Shown: one piece after another, positions 37,011 to 51,400 of the stretch
Layout of the letters: each line of letters starts with the position of its first letter
Numbering within the stretch: position 1 is the stretch's first letter
Origin: Paracentrotus lividus
Lineage: Eukaryota > Echinodermata > Echinoidea > Camarodonta > Echinidae
NCBI GenBank assembly: GCA_940671915.1
Contig: CALNVZ010000174.1
Span: 78,662,148 to 78,726,147 of the forward strand
DNA: 64,000 nt
Reading direction: 5' to 3'
The notes under the pieces: generated by a model
The model's input: the letters and a program-made list of their open reading frames with translations, nothing else
Databases searched by the model: none
What the model was told of the DNA's origin: nothing
Program-made: the position numbers and the translations under genes

Positions 37011-38685
37011 TTTCTTTAACCAAGGCTATTTTACTGTTCTCAAGTTCAAATATGAACATGTGACTATTACAGTTCTTTCCAATTATAACAAAGAGCTCGG
37101 GACCAAACCAAATACTGCGTCGTAACAAAATTAAATCTGGTATCTGTGTTCATAACAGGATGAGATTATAAGGTTTCATTTTAACAAGTTCAGTGGCCTA
37201 ATCCCAGCACCTCATTAAAATGGGAGTGGACTATATTTCCTTTGATTCGAAATGAAGATGCACAACAATCTTTGTTGAAGAATTCATAAAAGCAACCAGA
37301 CTATTCAAGTGTATCAAGTACTGTATACGCCAATATTTTCACGATTTTGGACTAGTTGGGGATATTCGCGAGAGCAAAATTTCGCGATTTTGGTGATGAC
37401 TTCAATCCTATGAATAGCCTTGTACTGAAGTGAAAATTTTCGCGAAAGCCAACTCCTGAAATTCACGTAAATAAAGTCACCGCAAAAATAACCACTTATA
37501 CAATAAGTCAATAGTTTTTGAAGTACAGATTATCTGACCCATAATTCTGTATCTGAATCATGTCAAATTATGTCACAAAAAAAATGTCCTAAATACATTT
37601 AATGAGTTACAATTGAAGTAATTTGTACATTTGTACAGATTTGACACCTTAATTTCCATGAACCATAGAATTAATTTGAGCCCGGAATAGCTCAAGTGAA
37701 CCAGTACAAATTTGGGCCTTACTTTACACAGTATGTACAGGCAAATAACATTTAAGTCCACTCCCATTATAACGAGGTGCTTGGGACCTGTCTTGTTTTA
37801 ATGAAATCTTGTAAGACTGAAAACAGAGACACATAGAGACATCTGCATGTTTGAAATTGGGACTAGGAGAGCTGCCTTGTTTCAATGTAATCTTGTATCT
37901 GTTTGTTATAACTAAACTTTGTAAACTTTGAGCATGCAGGAGTGTTTTTATCTACAATTTTGTGAAACAACACACAACCAAAAGTGCTTGAAAAAATTCT
38001 TTGCTACATACAGTAGGGTTGTTTCGATGGGATATGCCTGGATTTGCTTGAATAACAAAGACACAGATAATGATGACCAACATCACTCACAAAATATATT
38101 TGAAATTCAGTTTAATATAAAAATGATGTACATTTACAGTCTTATTTACAGTTTAATTACTTCATAGTCAAAACATCAAAATGAAATTAGCTGAGGGATT
38201 TATTTCTCAGATACATTTCAAGAAAATTTTTGATGAAGAAAATGATATCATGGTTATGCTTTGTGTTCAGTCTACGGATAATGGTCGGGATAAATTAGTG
38301 TAAAATTGACTAATACTTTCAAAATTGCATTATTTTAGCCTGTCTACAAGATCACACCATTAAATATGATATACTCACCACATGATGTGCTACTCAAGCG
38401 TGTCCCCAAAAAGCGGTGTTTTTTAATTTCAATCGCCATTTTCATAAAAATAGCGGTGTTTTCAGCGGAAATTGCTGTTTTGAGGTCAAAATTTCAGTGT
38501 TTACGCTATTTTAGGTATGTTTTTCCCAGTCAGACGTCGAAAAGGGGTGCAAATTTGACTACATGCAATGAGACGTTTAGGGTCCATTTTCAGGATGCGG
38601 GGACACGCATGGGTAGCACCTTTTTCTTTGAGTGACCCCCCCACTATTTAGCTACATGTACGGTAGTTAACAAATAATTCCTATT
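37011..38685. other. Intergenic DNA between convergent NAA20 and CRNKL1
   Basis: I see no coding exon, RNA gene or clear repeat structure here apart from short AT-rich simple sequence. The flanking genes are convergent, so this stretch holds 3' ends and not promoters. Confidence 0.4.
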
Positions 38686-38689
38686 CCAT

Positions 38690-39380
38690 TCCAATCCAAA
38701 ATTCATCGTCCCTGGTGACAGACAACTTCTGCATAAAATGTTCCTAAGCTCTTGAGTTCCAACATACAAACCTTATTATACCCAAAAGCAATATAATGGT
38801 CAAGGCATTGGTTAGCTATATATACCTGTACATCATTCTATTCCAATCTACACCCATTATCCTTGGGGACAGACAGCTTCTGCACAAAATATAGACCAAT
38901 TCGGTTTTGGTGCTGTTTTTTATGCAAATTTCTAACTCACATACGCACACTTTACTCATGGAATAGCCCATTGGAATCCCCAACCTATGACCGCCATAAG
39001 TAACATTGCTCTGATGTCAGATTGGTGTATACACTAGACAGGAGCTCCCATATCCAGCAGCACTGGTATGGATACGGAATGGTTTCGTTATATTGATCAT
39101 GCTGTATCAATCCAAATCTGTCATTGCTGCTGACAAACAACTTCTGCACAACATGGTCGTGAGCTTGTGATTTCCAAACGATGAACATCTCTATATCCAG
39201 AAGGCAGGAGTTCAAATATCCAACAGCACTGGTATGGACAAGAAACTGCTTAGCTATTTTGATCATGCCTTATCAATCCAATTCCATCATCCCTGGAAAG
39301 AAATAACTTCTGCACCAAATTTTGCTTGGCTCATGAGTTCCAACCAATGAACATCTTTATATCCAATGGCCAGGACACAT
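38690..39380. repeat. Degenerate tandem repeat beside the CRNKL1 3' end
   Basis: The phrase CATC(G)TCCCTGGxGACAGACAACTTCTGCA recurs in variants at about 38703, 38855, 39119 and 39287. GCACTGGTATGGA...TATTTTGATCATGC recurs at about 39058 and 39226. The units have drifted heavily and the spacing is irregular (about 150-265 bp). It probably extends into the CRNKL1 3' UTR. Confidence 0.6.
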
Positions 39381-39444
39381 GCATCATTATGGAAGACCTC
39401 CATGATTGTTTAGCTAGAGTCTGTGATATCTTGATGAGATCCAT

Positions 39445-42400
39445 TCATGAGTTGTCTGTGACTTCAGCCATCTTCTGTTTCCACATCTTAGCCATAGCAA
39501 GCAGTTTGAGGTTGGATTGATTGGTCTCATCTGACGGGAAGATATAGTCATAATACTCCTCCCATCCTGCATCAGACTGTAATATAAACAAATATAGTCA
39601 ATAGTTGTAGAAAAATATGAGTTGTGATTGGCTAGATCAGTACCACGTGACCTACATTAAAATTGTTATATTCTACATATGTAAAATATAACAACCAATT
39701 TTTGTAGGGTAAAGCCAGTGTTAAATGAATGGGAATAGTATCTATTTTATCGTATGCCTTATTGCGCTAGTGCGTAATAACAGTAAAATGATGTGCACAA
39801 CAGCTTTGCCCAAGTCAAATTTGTTGGGGGAAAACAATAAAGAGAAGATGACTTAAAAGATCTTTGATTTAGGCCATTATCTAACTTACGCAAGATTTAT
39901 TAAAATTTTGTTTGTAATCAATATATGAGTTATTCATTTGGGTTTACCAATTTTTGTCATTTTTGGAATAGAAATAAAACTATTTTACTCTGTATACTTC
40001 AAATAAGACATTTGCATGGTCACTAATTATTGAAATAACGTATATTTATTAAAATGAAACTTTTCACTACAACAAAGCAAACCCTATTAGTAGGCATGAT
40101 GGCTCAGGAGTCTTTATTAAAAGATAAGTTGATGCAATAGTCTTTGCATCAGTCCTCATCCAATAAGACTAAGTAACTGCTCACTTATCTACGAGCATCT
40201 AATAATTTTCATAGCAGAACGATAAAATAAAACTATATAACGGGTCTATTTAGATCAGCATGAAGACATTTTTTTTTGAAAAGTATAAATGTTTATGCTG
40301 TAGATTAAATGACACATCATATCTACATATGCCTGTACTTGTTTCCTACTTACCCCATCTTCTGTCTGAATCTTTCTCCTCTTCTTGACCTTGTTTGGCA
40401 TCTGTTCTTGAACCTTTGCCACACTCTCATCATCTCCAAATTCATTCTAAAAGAAACAACAACAAAATAATTTGGAGTAGGTTTAACAGGAAAAGAGGTT
40501 TATGACAATTCACAGCATATGATTTTTCATAATATGCATGTTATGCACGCAAAATTTATAATCCAGAAGAAAAGTGTGATGATCTTTTCATGGTTTTCTA
40601 TGAATGAATAGAGCAAGGGGGGGGGGGGTAAAACGTTTTTTTAATAAAGTATATGAGAGGCACAGTTATTAGTACACACAGAATATGTAAGCTATGCAGA
40701 AGTGAAATCACACAAATTTTGCCAAAATATTGTCAACATAAGTCATATGTTTGCACATGTTTGAAATTGGGAACACAAGAATTAGCTCGTAACAAAATCT
40801 TGTAGCTATACTCATTTATCATGCAGGGACTATACAATCATCAACACCATCCAAACCCTGGCATCTATCTATCCCACTACTGATTATCCCTCTTACCTCA
40901 AACTCTTGCCATGCCTCAAGAAGCATTAATCTTTCTTCTTTCTCCTCTACATGCTTCAGTGCTTTATTAGCTTCTTCATACACCTGTCTTGATCTCAACA
41001 CACAGTCGTCTGCTCCAACTGACAGCTCACACTTGGCAAAGCTTATCCAGACCTGTAAAACAATTGATATTAAAATTTAATCTAGATCAATTCTTATCTG
41101 CATCTGTCATCCTTTACTTGCACATTGGCTATAAGCTTCAGTAAGTCATTTAATACCTATCTATCAATATCAATTTACGCCATATATTTCACAAAGCTTT
41201 TATTTTCTTGAGTAGGCAATCAGTCACAAATTCAACACAACAAGCTAAACTATTGCCAAAACAGTAGCTTAGCAGAAAATAGTAGGACTAACAAGTCAGG
41301 AAGTAAAACTCTTAAAAACTATAATTTTGGGATCATCATTGATTAAGGAAAATTCTGGTCATGGATTTAATCACACTTGAAATGGTCTGACGAGCCCCAT
41401 TAGCGAAAATTTATGTCCGCGAAAAATATGGCGTAAACAGTTCAGTACAGGAATCACGCATACTTGTTTTGTATCTTCCCAATTTTAAATTATCTCAGTT
41501 TCAAATATTTCCTGAGAAAAATAATGGTTTGATATGGGTATGAAATTCATGGAGGCCTGCCTGTTGTCTATTAATAACATGAGGCAGTCAAATATATTTC
41601 AAACTATAGTTGCATCAAAACAGTATACAGGTCACATATTTTCAAAATGATAGCATGAAAGAAATAAATCTGAGATATGTATAAATTCAAGTTATGAGAT
41701 TTTATGAGATTTTTATTACCTTGACATGTTGCGTCCTCTCAAGTAATCTTCTGTACAGGGCCCTTGCATTATCCCATTCTTCTTGCTCCACTTCAAAATC
41801 AATGGATGATTTCCACAAAACCTCTGGCATGTCAAGTCTAGGCTGACTGATGGCAAGTTCGTAGACAGCCCTTGATCTGTCGACATCACCCAGAATGGTC
41901 TCCAGCTCAGCATACTACAAAGAAACAAACAATATTACACATTTACTAAGAGTGCAAGGTGTGCATTCTTAAACCTGGTGTATAGTTTTGGTAACAAAAA
42001 AGGAATCGGCATAAAACCGATTAAATATAGTCTCATGTTGTTCACTTTGCACTAAAAGATATGTGTGAGAGATTTTGTGATGTTCCTTTCACGATTTCCG
42101 GTGAATTTCAGTGAAATGTTTGAACCCAAACATAATGTAACGGTTTTTGAGACCTTCGCTGTGGTGTCCAGTCCCCCGAACTTCCTGCATGAATGGAGCG
42201 TAGCGATCTGTGTGTATCACCCACACAAGAGAATCCCCATTGGTTTTCCATATGAACGCCTAGTGCACACTGAGATGAGACGGATCCCGACTTATCTTTT
42301 TTTATACTTATATCGTGAAATAAATTCAGATTCAGTCTTTCATATTATCTAACTGTGAAATACAAATTAAATGTTTCCTTTTCCCAACACTATACACCAG

Positions 42401-45400
42401 CTTTAAAAACAATGAAGTTCTCTGTTCGATTAGAAAAAAAATAAACAAATGAGTAAAACAAAATAACAAACATTCAAGAATGATTGGCACAAGTGATATT
42501 TGTTTATAGGCCATGGGACTGCAATTATTTTACCATTTAATTGTTAAATTTCAGTCCTCTTTAGTCAATTAATTTCAGTAAAGTTTGTATTGAATCATAC
42601 TGTTATGAGCAAAAGCGAGCTAAAGCAAAGTAAAAGCAAAGCAACTGTAGGTAGTCATTAAAAAACAAATGTACAAACTACATTGAGCTCAATAACCAAC
42701 AGTGTGTATGCTACTAAATATTTGGCTGCGTAATGTTGCTTTTGACTTAGGCTGCTTTTTGGTTTAACACAGCTAAAATTGCAAAGGTGTGAGCCGGGCG
42801 TAAGTGAGGTATCTTTTAAAATAAAGTGTATAAATTGTGTTTACCTTCATCCATGTAGTACAGTTTGCTGGGTTGAACTCTAAGAACTTCTCATATAGGA
42901 CTCGACAGCGGTCAAACTCTCTCAGCTGAAGTTCCATCTCAATGTAAGACTTGAACAGTTTGTCTTTAGGACATTTGCCAATCGCTGTTCCCTGAATGAT
43001 ACAAGGACAATACAATTCAACAAAAAGAGAATTTTTATTCCTAATCTTCCATATTTCCCATACTGTACAAGTTGAAAAACATTCATGCAGTTATCAAAGT
43101 CCTCTTTCACAAATAGTGTTTTTTAATATTATTATATTGAATTACAGGGCCAAGTTGCATAAAAATTGCTGTTATAGCAGGGTTCATACACTTTTTTGGA
43201 AGTTAAATTCCATGACTTTCCATGACCTTTCAATAGAGAATTCCATGACCTTTCGACAACTTTTCAAAGAATTTTGCACCGAGATGTCTGGGAACCAACA
43301 CTTGCCTAGGACACATGACGCTCTGGGATTCTCAATGCTCTCGGCTACATAAACTGAATACTGACAAATTTTGATATTCCATGACTCTCCATGACTTTTC
43401 AATGGAAAAATAGATTTTCCAGGACTTTCAAGGCCTGAAACACAAGATAGCAAAATTCCATAACTTTCCATGTTTCCCATGACCCGTACGAACCCTGTAT
43501 AGTAACTTTGTCATCAATGGGAACTTAACAAAAAATACTGCATTGTGATCAGATGTTGAGCAATGTTACTATATTAGCAATTGTTAATGCAATGTCTCAG
43601 TAAAGTAAATAATGATTGCCGGAGAAAATGATGCACCACAAAATGCAGCAAGGTGGGTAATAATAAAAACCATAGTATTTGAATCTTTATCTTCCGTCCT
43701 CTCCCCTCTTTCTCCCTCTACTTCTCACTCAGTGTAATTGTCTCTTACTGTCTTCCCCACCCATTTCCATCTCTACTTATCTTTCTCTGTCTTTATTATC
43801 TTACCATGACTTTCCTTGCTCGTTGAAGTTCCTTCTGTCTGATCTCAAACTGTGCCATCAGAACCCACATCTTGGCAAAGGTAAACTTCTTGTGAGGGAT
43901 CAAGTCTAGACATGCCTTGTATACCTGACGAGTCTTTTCCATGTCCTTCAATATGAAAATTAAAAAAAATGATATTAATGAAAATTTTGATAATAAAAAT
44001 ACATCATATCAAATAATAACAAGTATGATCTCACAAATATTTTTAATACAATTTGAGCATTTTGAAGGATTAAGATTTAATACAAAGAGTCAACCATAGC
44101 TTTATCAATTTACTTGTACTTTGAGGTTAACCAACAGAGACTGTTGATGAAAGGTTACGGTGAAGGTGAGAGGATTTTATTTTACGTTCAGGGCTGGGGT
44201 TAGGGATTGATGTCAGAGCAATTGTCGCTTGATCATATATCGTTTCACAACCAGCTGTAGGGAAATCAGAGAAAGCATACGATAGATGCCAAAAGCAGAT
44301 TAGAGCCAATACCTAATTATGCTAAAAATTAGTTTAATCGAAAAAGGCGGGGGGGGGGGGGGAATTGAATTTAATTCATTTATTGTTTTGATCTTTAATC
44401 TCACCTTGACTTCCAATTCCTCATAGATGGCATAGTTAATCCAGAGATAGATGTATCTTCTCCATAGTCTCTTCTCCTGAGCGGGAGGGATGTTAGCAAT
44501 AGCTCTCTCATACAGATCTCGTACTAACTCTATCTCCCCGTCAGTCTCCATCAGACGTAGGTAGTCAAACCATGCATCATAGTTGTTAGGGTTGGCCTTC
44601 ACCTCCTACAAAAACAGAGATTTCAAGAAGGCATGAAATTATAGCTTTTGTTTTTAATTGCATCACTTTAAGGTGAATCGCTGGTAATCCATTACTGAAC
44701 AAGATGAATCCTCGACCGTGCGCGGTCGAAATATATGCCTCCGCCATTGCCAGATCAGAAAAATATCGCACTTTCATCTATTCGTTTTGCTTTTACATAG
44801 AATGACATTTTTTACCTTGACCTTTGACCTTGTGACCCTAAACCTAATCAGACCATATTCCTCTGGTGATAGATACTACCCTTAAATTTGAAGTTTACAT
44901 CTTAAGTGGTTCCCAAGATATCGCGATGACAAACTCAATACATGGATTTTTCACATCTTGACCTCTGTGACCCTCGACCTTTGACCTATATAATCCATAA
45001 TCTAATCAAATCATCTTCCTATGGTGGTAAATACTACAACTAAGTTTGAAGCTCATATCTCAAATGGTTCTTAGGATATCGCGATAACGAACTCAATACA
45101 TAGAATTTCACTATTTGACCTCCGTGACCTTGACCTTTGACCTACATACTCCATAATCTAATCAGATCATCTTCCTATGGTGGTTAATACTACAACTAAG
45201 TTTGAAGCTCATATCTCAAATGGTTCTTGAGATATCACGATAACGAACTCAATACATAGAATTTCACTATTTTTGACCTCCCTGACCTTGACCTTTGACC
45301 TACATACTCCAAAATCTGATCAGATCATCTTCCTATGAGGGTACACACTATCCCCAAGTTTGAAGTTGATATCTCAAGTGGTTTTTGAGATATCGCGATA

Positions 45401-48400
45401 ACGAACTCAATACATAGAATTTCACTATTTTTTACCTCCGTGACCTTGACCTTTGACCTACATACTCCAAAATCTAAAATCTAATCAGATCATCTTCCTA
45501 TGGGGGTACATACTATCCCCAAGTTTGAAGTTGATATCTCAAGTGGTTCTTGAGATATCGCGATAACGAGCAAGCGGGACGTACAGACGGACGGACAACC
45601 CGAAAACATGATGCCTCCGGCAGCACCTTCGGTGGCGGAGGCATAAAAATACAGATTGTTTGGTAATCCTTAGTCTATATTGAATGTCACACACATATTT
45701 CACGTTGTTGATATTTACAAATCATTTTGTCTATTTATAATTTGGTCAAATAACCATATAGGGTTATTTAGTATAACTACAATTTTAGTCTCAAACCCAA
45801 TTCGTTCTTGATAATGGAATGGAAGGTAAATGACACGAGTGTACACTAACATTATTAGACCAAGAACTATTACTTCATGATCATCAAACCAAATGCTAAC
45901 CATCACCAAAAATGCTGGACAAAGCTTATTATGAGAAAGTAGATGGGCTGGGGTAGACCAATAATGTATTAGATCAAATGGCCCTCAAAAGAGAACCATG
46001 AAGAGGATGTAGAAGATATATTGTATAAGCCAAATTCATTTTTTTCCCTTTTAAAAATTATGTCTACAAGAAGTTACTAAAGAAAATAACCCAAGATACA
46101 GTATGCATCATGGTGACCTACCTCTTCATACTGGAACCGTCTCTTGCTGATGATGACATCTTCTATCCCAGCACGGTCCCCATATCTCTTCTCATGAATG
46201 GTGTAGTTTTTGAAGAGTTCTTGAGCATGCTCCTTGTCCAGGTTGTCTAGGGCGTACTTGTAGATCACCTTGGCTCTCTCATGCTGTGGGGTTTAAAAAT
46301 GGTTTATGATATCAGCCCTGCCGACAAAGCTTCACGGTCAATCCCTAACATTAATCAAATTACTGACTTCAGCCTTGGACTTGACACTATATCTAACCCT
46401 TACCCCAAACCTAACTTAAAACCCTATGGTAACCTTAACTCTACATCTTAGACAAAAATAAAACAACAATGAAATATTTTTTTTGCTGAAACAAATGTTG
46501 GTTCTCCTTAAAGGCGCAATGATCAATACTTTCATAAAACATTCCATCAATTTAAATTTATGATAATTAGTGATCATTCTATATGTTCAAAAGTCAACCA
46601 CGTGAAAGTTGAAAAGAGTGATGTAAGTTTTGAACACATATATTTGCACATGTTTGAAATGAACACTGAGTGAATTGCCTCGTTTACCTCGTTATAACGG
46701 CATTTTCTTTCAAAAACTGGGTATTCATTCAACAGAGATTGCATCATAAACAATGTTTCTTCAGTTTCTTTTAAAGTGAGAGCGAACTGACCAACCCTCT
46801 CATTGACTGTGTGTTATAAATAAATAGTCTTAAAATATACCTTTCGAAATGACTATTAACAATACAGTGTAAAAATTAACCTATAGTTTAATTTGTGTTG
46901 GGGAAACTAAAATGTTTTGAGGGGAAAAGTATTTGTTTTGCTATTTGACAAACTGATTATCGCTGTATGAATTAATTGAGCAGTGAAAGAGTGTGTTATT
47001 ATTAAATCGGGCCTGTTTTATAAGACTACACTGCTCAGGATGTTGCATTATGGGTGAGGAATCAGGGCAGAATTGAGTAGTTGAGGACTAGAGGTGGCTC
47101 CTGGTTCGTATTGGCTTTAAGAGAATTGTGAGAGAATTCTTGGTACCTCTTTTTGTCTCTCTTCAAACTTGGCAAATGCGATGTAGAGTTTTTCATCCAT
47201 GTGGTCTTCATAAAAGCCTACCGCTCTCTCAAAGACACCCCTGGCAAGACTGATGTAGTTGTGACCCTCTTCAAATCCTGCAAACTTGATCCAATTCTTC
47301 ACTTCAGGATGAACAAAGACAAGTAGCTCTCAGTCAAGGAATACAATGGATTCTTTTGGATTTGTCCTTGAGATCTTGGGACATTGACTGCATAATCATG
47401 TTGAAAATTGGCAAGCACATCCAGTGGGACGTATTCCCTAAAATAATGTATTTCATTTTTCCGAAAAGTATTCCATTTTGATCAAATATGCTAATTTTGC
47501 TAATACATGCCTGATATTAGACTCTTTTTTGTTCTAAATCAATTACTAAAGCTTAAAATATGCTAATCTTTGTAGTATGCACAACAAACAAAATATCAGT
47601 ATTGAAATTAATATCTTATGGCATGTATTATATTGTTTTATCAAATTTCTTTGTTTTTTTTTTTGTTTATTTCAACCTCTTTATATCTACTCTTTTTTTA
47701 AAAGAAATTTTTGGGTGAGACCATAACTAGCACCAATTTGAATTACTTTTAATTTGGTCTTTAAAACTGTGTGATAGCTTTTGGCGTAACAATTATCACA
47801 AAAAAATGTCTGGGGGGGGGGGGGGGGGGGGGGGGGGGGTGGGGGGGGGGGAGTAAATTAGCCACGTCCCCCAAGTTTAAATCATTTTTCTAAACGACAG
47901 GTCTTTTTCTTTGCAAGGCAAATTGCACCCTGCCCTAGGCCCATACCAGATTTGTAAAGGATATATCGCTCATATATGGCCCTTGCCCGCTCTGTCTCCT
48001 TGTATCTCAGTTCCATCTTGATGTAAGAGAACCAGGCCTGTTCCTCTGGCTCCCACTGCATCCATCGTTCAAAGACTTGTCTAGCGCCACCAACGTTGCC
48101 TACCAGCTCTTCCATGTAGGTGTACTTGTACCAGAATTGGTTGCAGCGAGGCAAGATGGTGATGGCTCGGTCCCAGATGTTTCTTGCATGGTTGATCTGC
48201 TTGTGTCTGAAAGAAAAAAAAAAGAAGCTTATGATGCAGTGGAAGTTTTATAAAGTATTTACTAGATGGGCATAGTGACATTAAGTAATATAAATTTATT
48301 TCCTCTTCACCTAAGGCATTCCAAGAACAAATGATTACATAATGAGGTGAGCTGGGTTAGGAGTCAGGTGTTTGTGTTAGTTAATTTTTTTTTTTTTTAA

Positions 48401-51400
48401 TAAACAGATATCAACACGTTATCAAAAATGGGATGTTTTTACTGTGAAATATAATATTGATTACAACAAAGAGTATTCATAGTGCTGTACCATACACTCT
48501 GATAGTATTTATAATTATATAATCTGACTATGCTTGGCATCAATGATTTAATGCATTACTTTAGGGACCAGAAGGCCTGTTTTACAAAGAGTTATGTTAG
48601 ATTTAAAGTCGTGGAATAATGTTTTAATTTAAAATTGCATGCCGTTACTCATCATTTCACATCACCTCATTGGTCAAATCATGCTTTGGAGACCCGAGCT
48701 ATTAGAAATTTGGAATTTAGGTGCACTATGAAGTCCTATTTAAAGACGGGGAATCTTCAGCTTTCATGGGGAGTGGATCAAAATTTGCTGATCCAAGACT
48801 TGGTGAAAAGCACTGGGAGTAACCACCTTGAAGCTTAATTTCTTGACCACAGCAAAACAATCTGTCCCACCCCGAAGAGCTTCGGGCATGATCGGCCAGG
48901 GAAACTGAGATTTAATAACTTTACCAGATGGAGGGATGGGTGAAATAAACAAGGCATTACTAAGGTCTGGCAGTGGTCAGGTGAGGGATGACACCTGTTA
49001 CTGGGTAAACATCTATGGTGTCAAATTACCCATGGGAAGCTGAAGATTCCCCGTCTTTAACTCGTTGAGAAACACCCCCAGGACACAAGTAGTAATATGA
49101 TCTGTAGTCTAATCAACACAATTATTGTTGTAATAAATATGATACTCTTACACCACCATTGTCATATAGTAACTGGACTTACTTCATTTCCATTTCTGCA
49201 TACTTCAACCAGATGGTCACGTTCCTGTGCTCCACATCCAGGGCTCTTTCCCATATAGATCTTGCTCTGTCAAATAAATAATTAGTACAAGATAGTACAT
49301 GATCATAGAGGCATATCAAGAGGAATTGTTGTACTTATCAATGAAAGTACGGATATTAAAAATATCAGCTCTTATATGAACTGAATGCATACAACTTAAA
49401 TAACTTTGAATGTTTATCACTAGGAAGTAAAAAATTGAGTACATAGGTTTAGTCAAAGAAAGTTGTGTTCATTGTCTTCTGAAATGGTCTACTTACAAAA
49501 GCAATTATTGTTTTGCAATACTTGTGATTTTCAACAGTAAAAAAAGTGGAAATATCTTAAAATGGAAGGGAATTGAATCAATATAAATAAAATTTAAAGT
49601 ATAAAGCTTTTCTGACATATTTCTTGTGATTGGTAATGACTTATCATAGCAACACAAGAACATAGAATACATATGATGCTGATTGACGATTTTTTAAAAC
49701 GAAACATAATGAAGTGGGGTTGTCAAATGTGGTTGCCACAAATCATTTGATTTGAAGGGTGAAACAAAGACATTTTTAGATCAAGGTCCAATTCAAGGTT
49801 TTTGTTTATTCATGTAATGATAAGAGAAATTAGCTGTCAACAAGGGAATGCTTTTCTGTTTGTTTGTATGTTTTTTTGTTTTTTTTTCATCCCTTGTATA
49901 TGCAAACTTTAACTTAGTCCACAACAGGTTAATTCCCTTGAATATTCAGACCATACTCTTATTCGTAAGTGGAGTCTTACCGAGCAATTTCATTCTGGCT
50001 CTCTTCCCACTTGGCATACTTGATCCAGTTTCCCACCATAGAGCGGCTCTTTCGGATGTTGTCCTCAAATTCTTTTCTCTTTCTCAGTCTGTACTCTTGA
50101 AGTTCATCTGGGTCAGTGATCTTTTGCTTTGGAGGCTGTTGTTTTTAGAAAGTGTAAGAGATTGAAATAATTCAAAGCTACATAGCAAAGAAGATGTTAT
50201 ATCTAACTTGAACAGTACGTCTCTAGAAATGAAATTGAAAGAGCATACAACACGTCAGATATTTAAAACAATAAGGGATTTACATTGAAAAAAAATAAAA
50301 AATTAATGAATAATAATCTTGGACCACTTCTTGCAAAGGTGATGAATACTACATGTATGTCATTTTAAAGTCTCTGAAATGAAAGATTTGTATAGAAATA
50401 TTTTTCTCTTATAAAAAGAGGAAGTGTGCAAGTGCAGAGTTTTTACACTTGTACATTTAGGCGCATTAAAACATATTTGCATGACACTCTAGGAGCCTTC
50501 ATTTGGCAAGATTTTGAGACAGGGAGGTAAGGGGGTGGGAGGTTCATTAAATATTGGAACATTAATGGTGAAAGCCAAATTTATGTTTTATCAAGTAAGT
50601 TGCATTGCATGGATAAAACAGTATTAGCCAGGAAGTGAGTGTATGATAACGAATATTAGCTTGGGCTATGGTCGAGAGAAACAAATCTTATTACACCTCT
50701 TTTGCAATATTGTGAGGAAGAAAGAGAGGAGCACAGATGGATGAGAGAGTGGAAAATAAGAAAGGAGGGGGGGGGGGGGCAGTGAGGAGGTGTCAGGAGG
50801 GGGGGGGGAGGAAGAGATTAGAATAAATTGATATGTATACTTACAGGTGCCGAAGCTCGCAGTTTTCACGTTCCTTTGCCTCTTGTAGGATCTGCTCAAG
50901 CAGTTATCTGCACCTCCTGCTGCATATCTGTTGTTTTCTCACTTTAGAAAGACACAGTGTTTAACATTTTGTAATTTTATACTTCCAAAAGAGTACTGCC
51001 ATATATGTTGAATTAATATCGAATTTAAAAAGAAATATTATCAGTGGCATTTCACCTCAAGATCATTAAAAAAAAAAAAGAAACATACAAATGCTGTTAT
51101 TTCATGTTTAATTCTCTTTTTTCGATCTTTGAAAGATTTATATCTAAAACATTTCACAGTAGCTTTACTAACTTTGTCATTACAATAATAGGTTAAATTA
51201 CACAAATGATAATCAGGGTATGGACGATCGATTCCCCCCCCCCCCCCCCCCGATATGGGAAATTTATATTGGCCCCAAGAATAAAGGTTTTTAAATATGG
51301 TGAGTTACATTTTTTTTGCATTGGTCACCTTTTTGTTTGGAAAAAAAACAAAAACGCCTTGTTAATAAAATATCTTAAATTATCATTTTTATTTTTTTAT

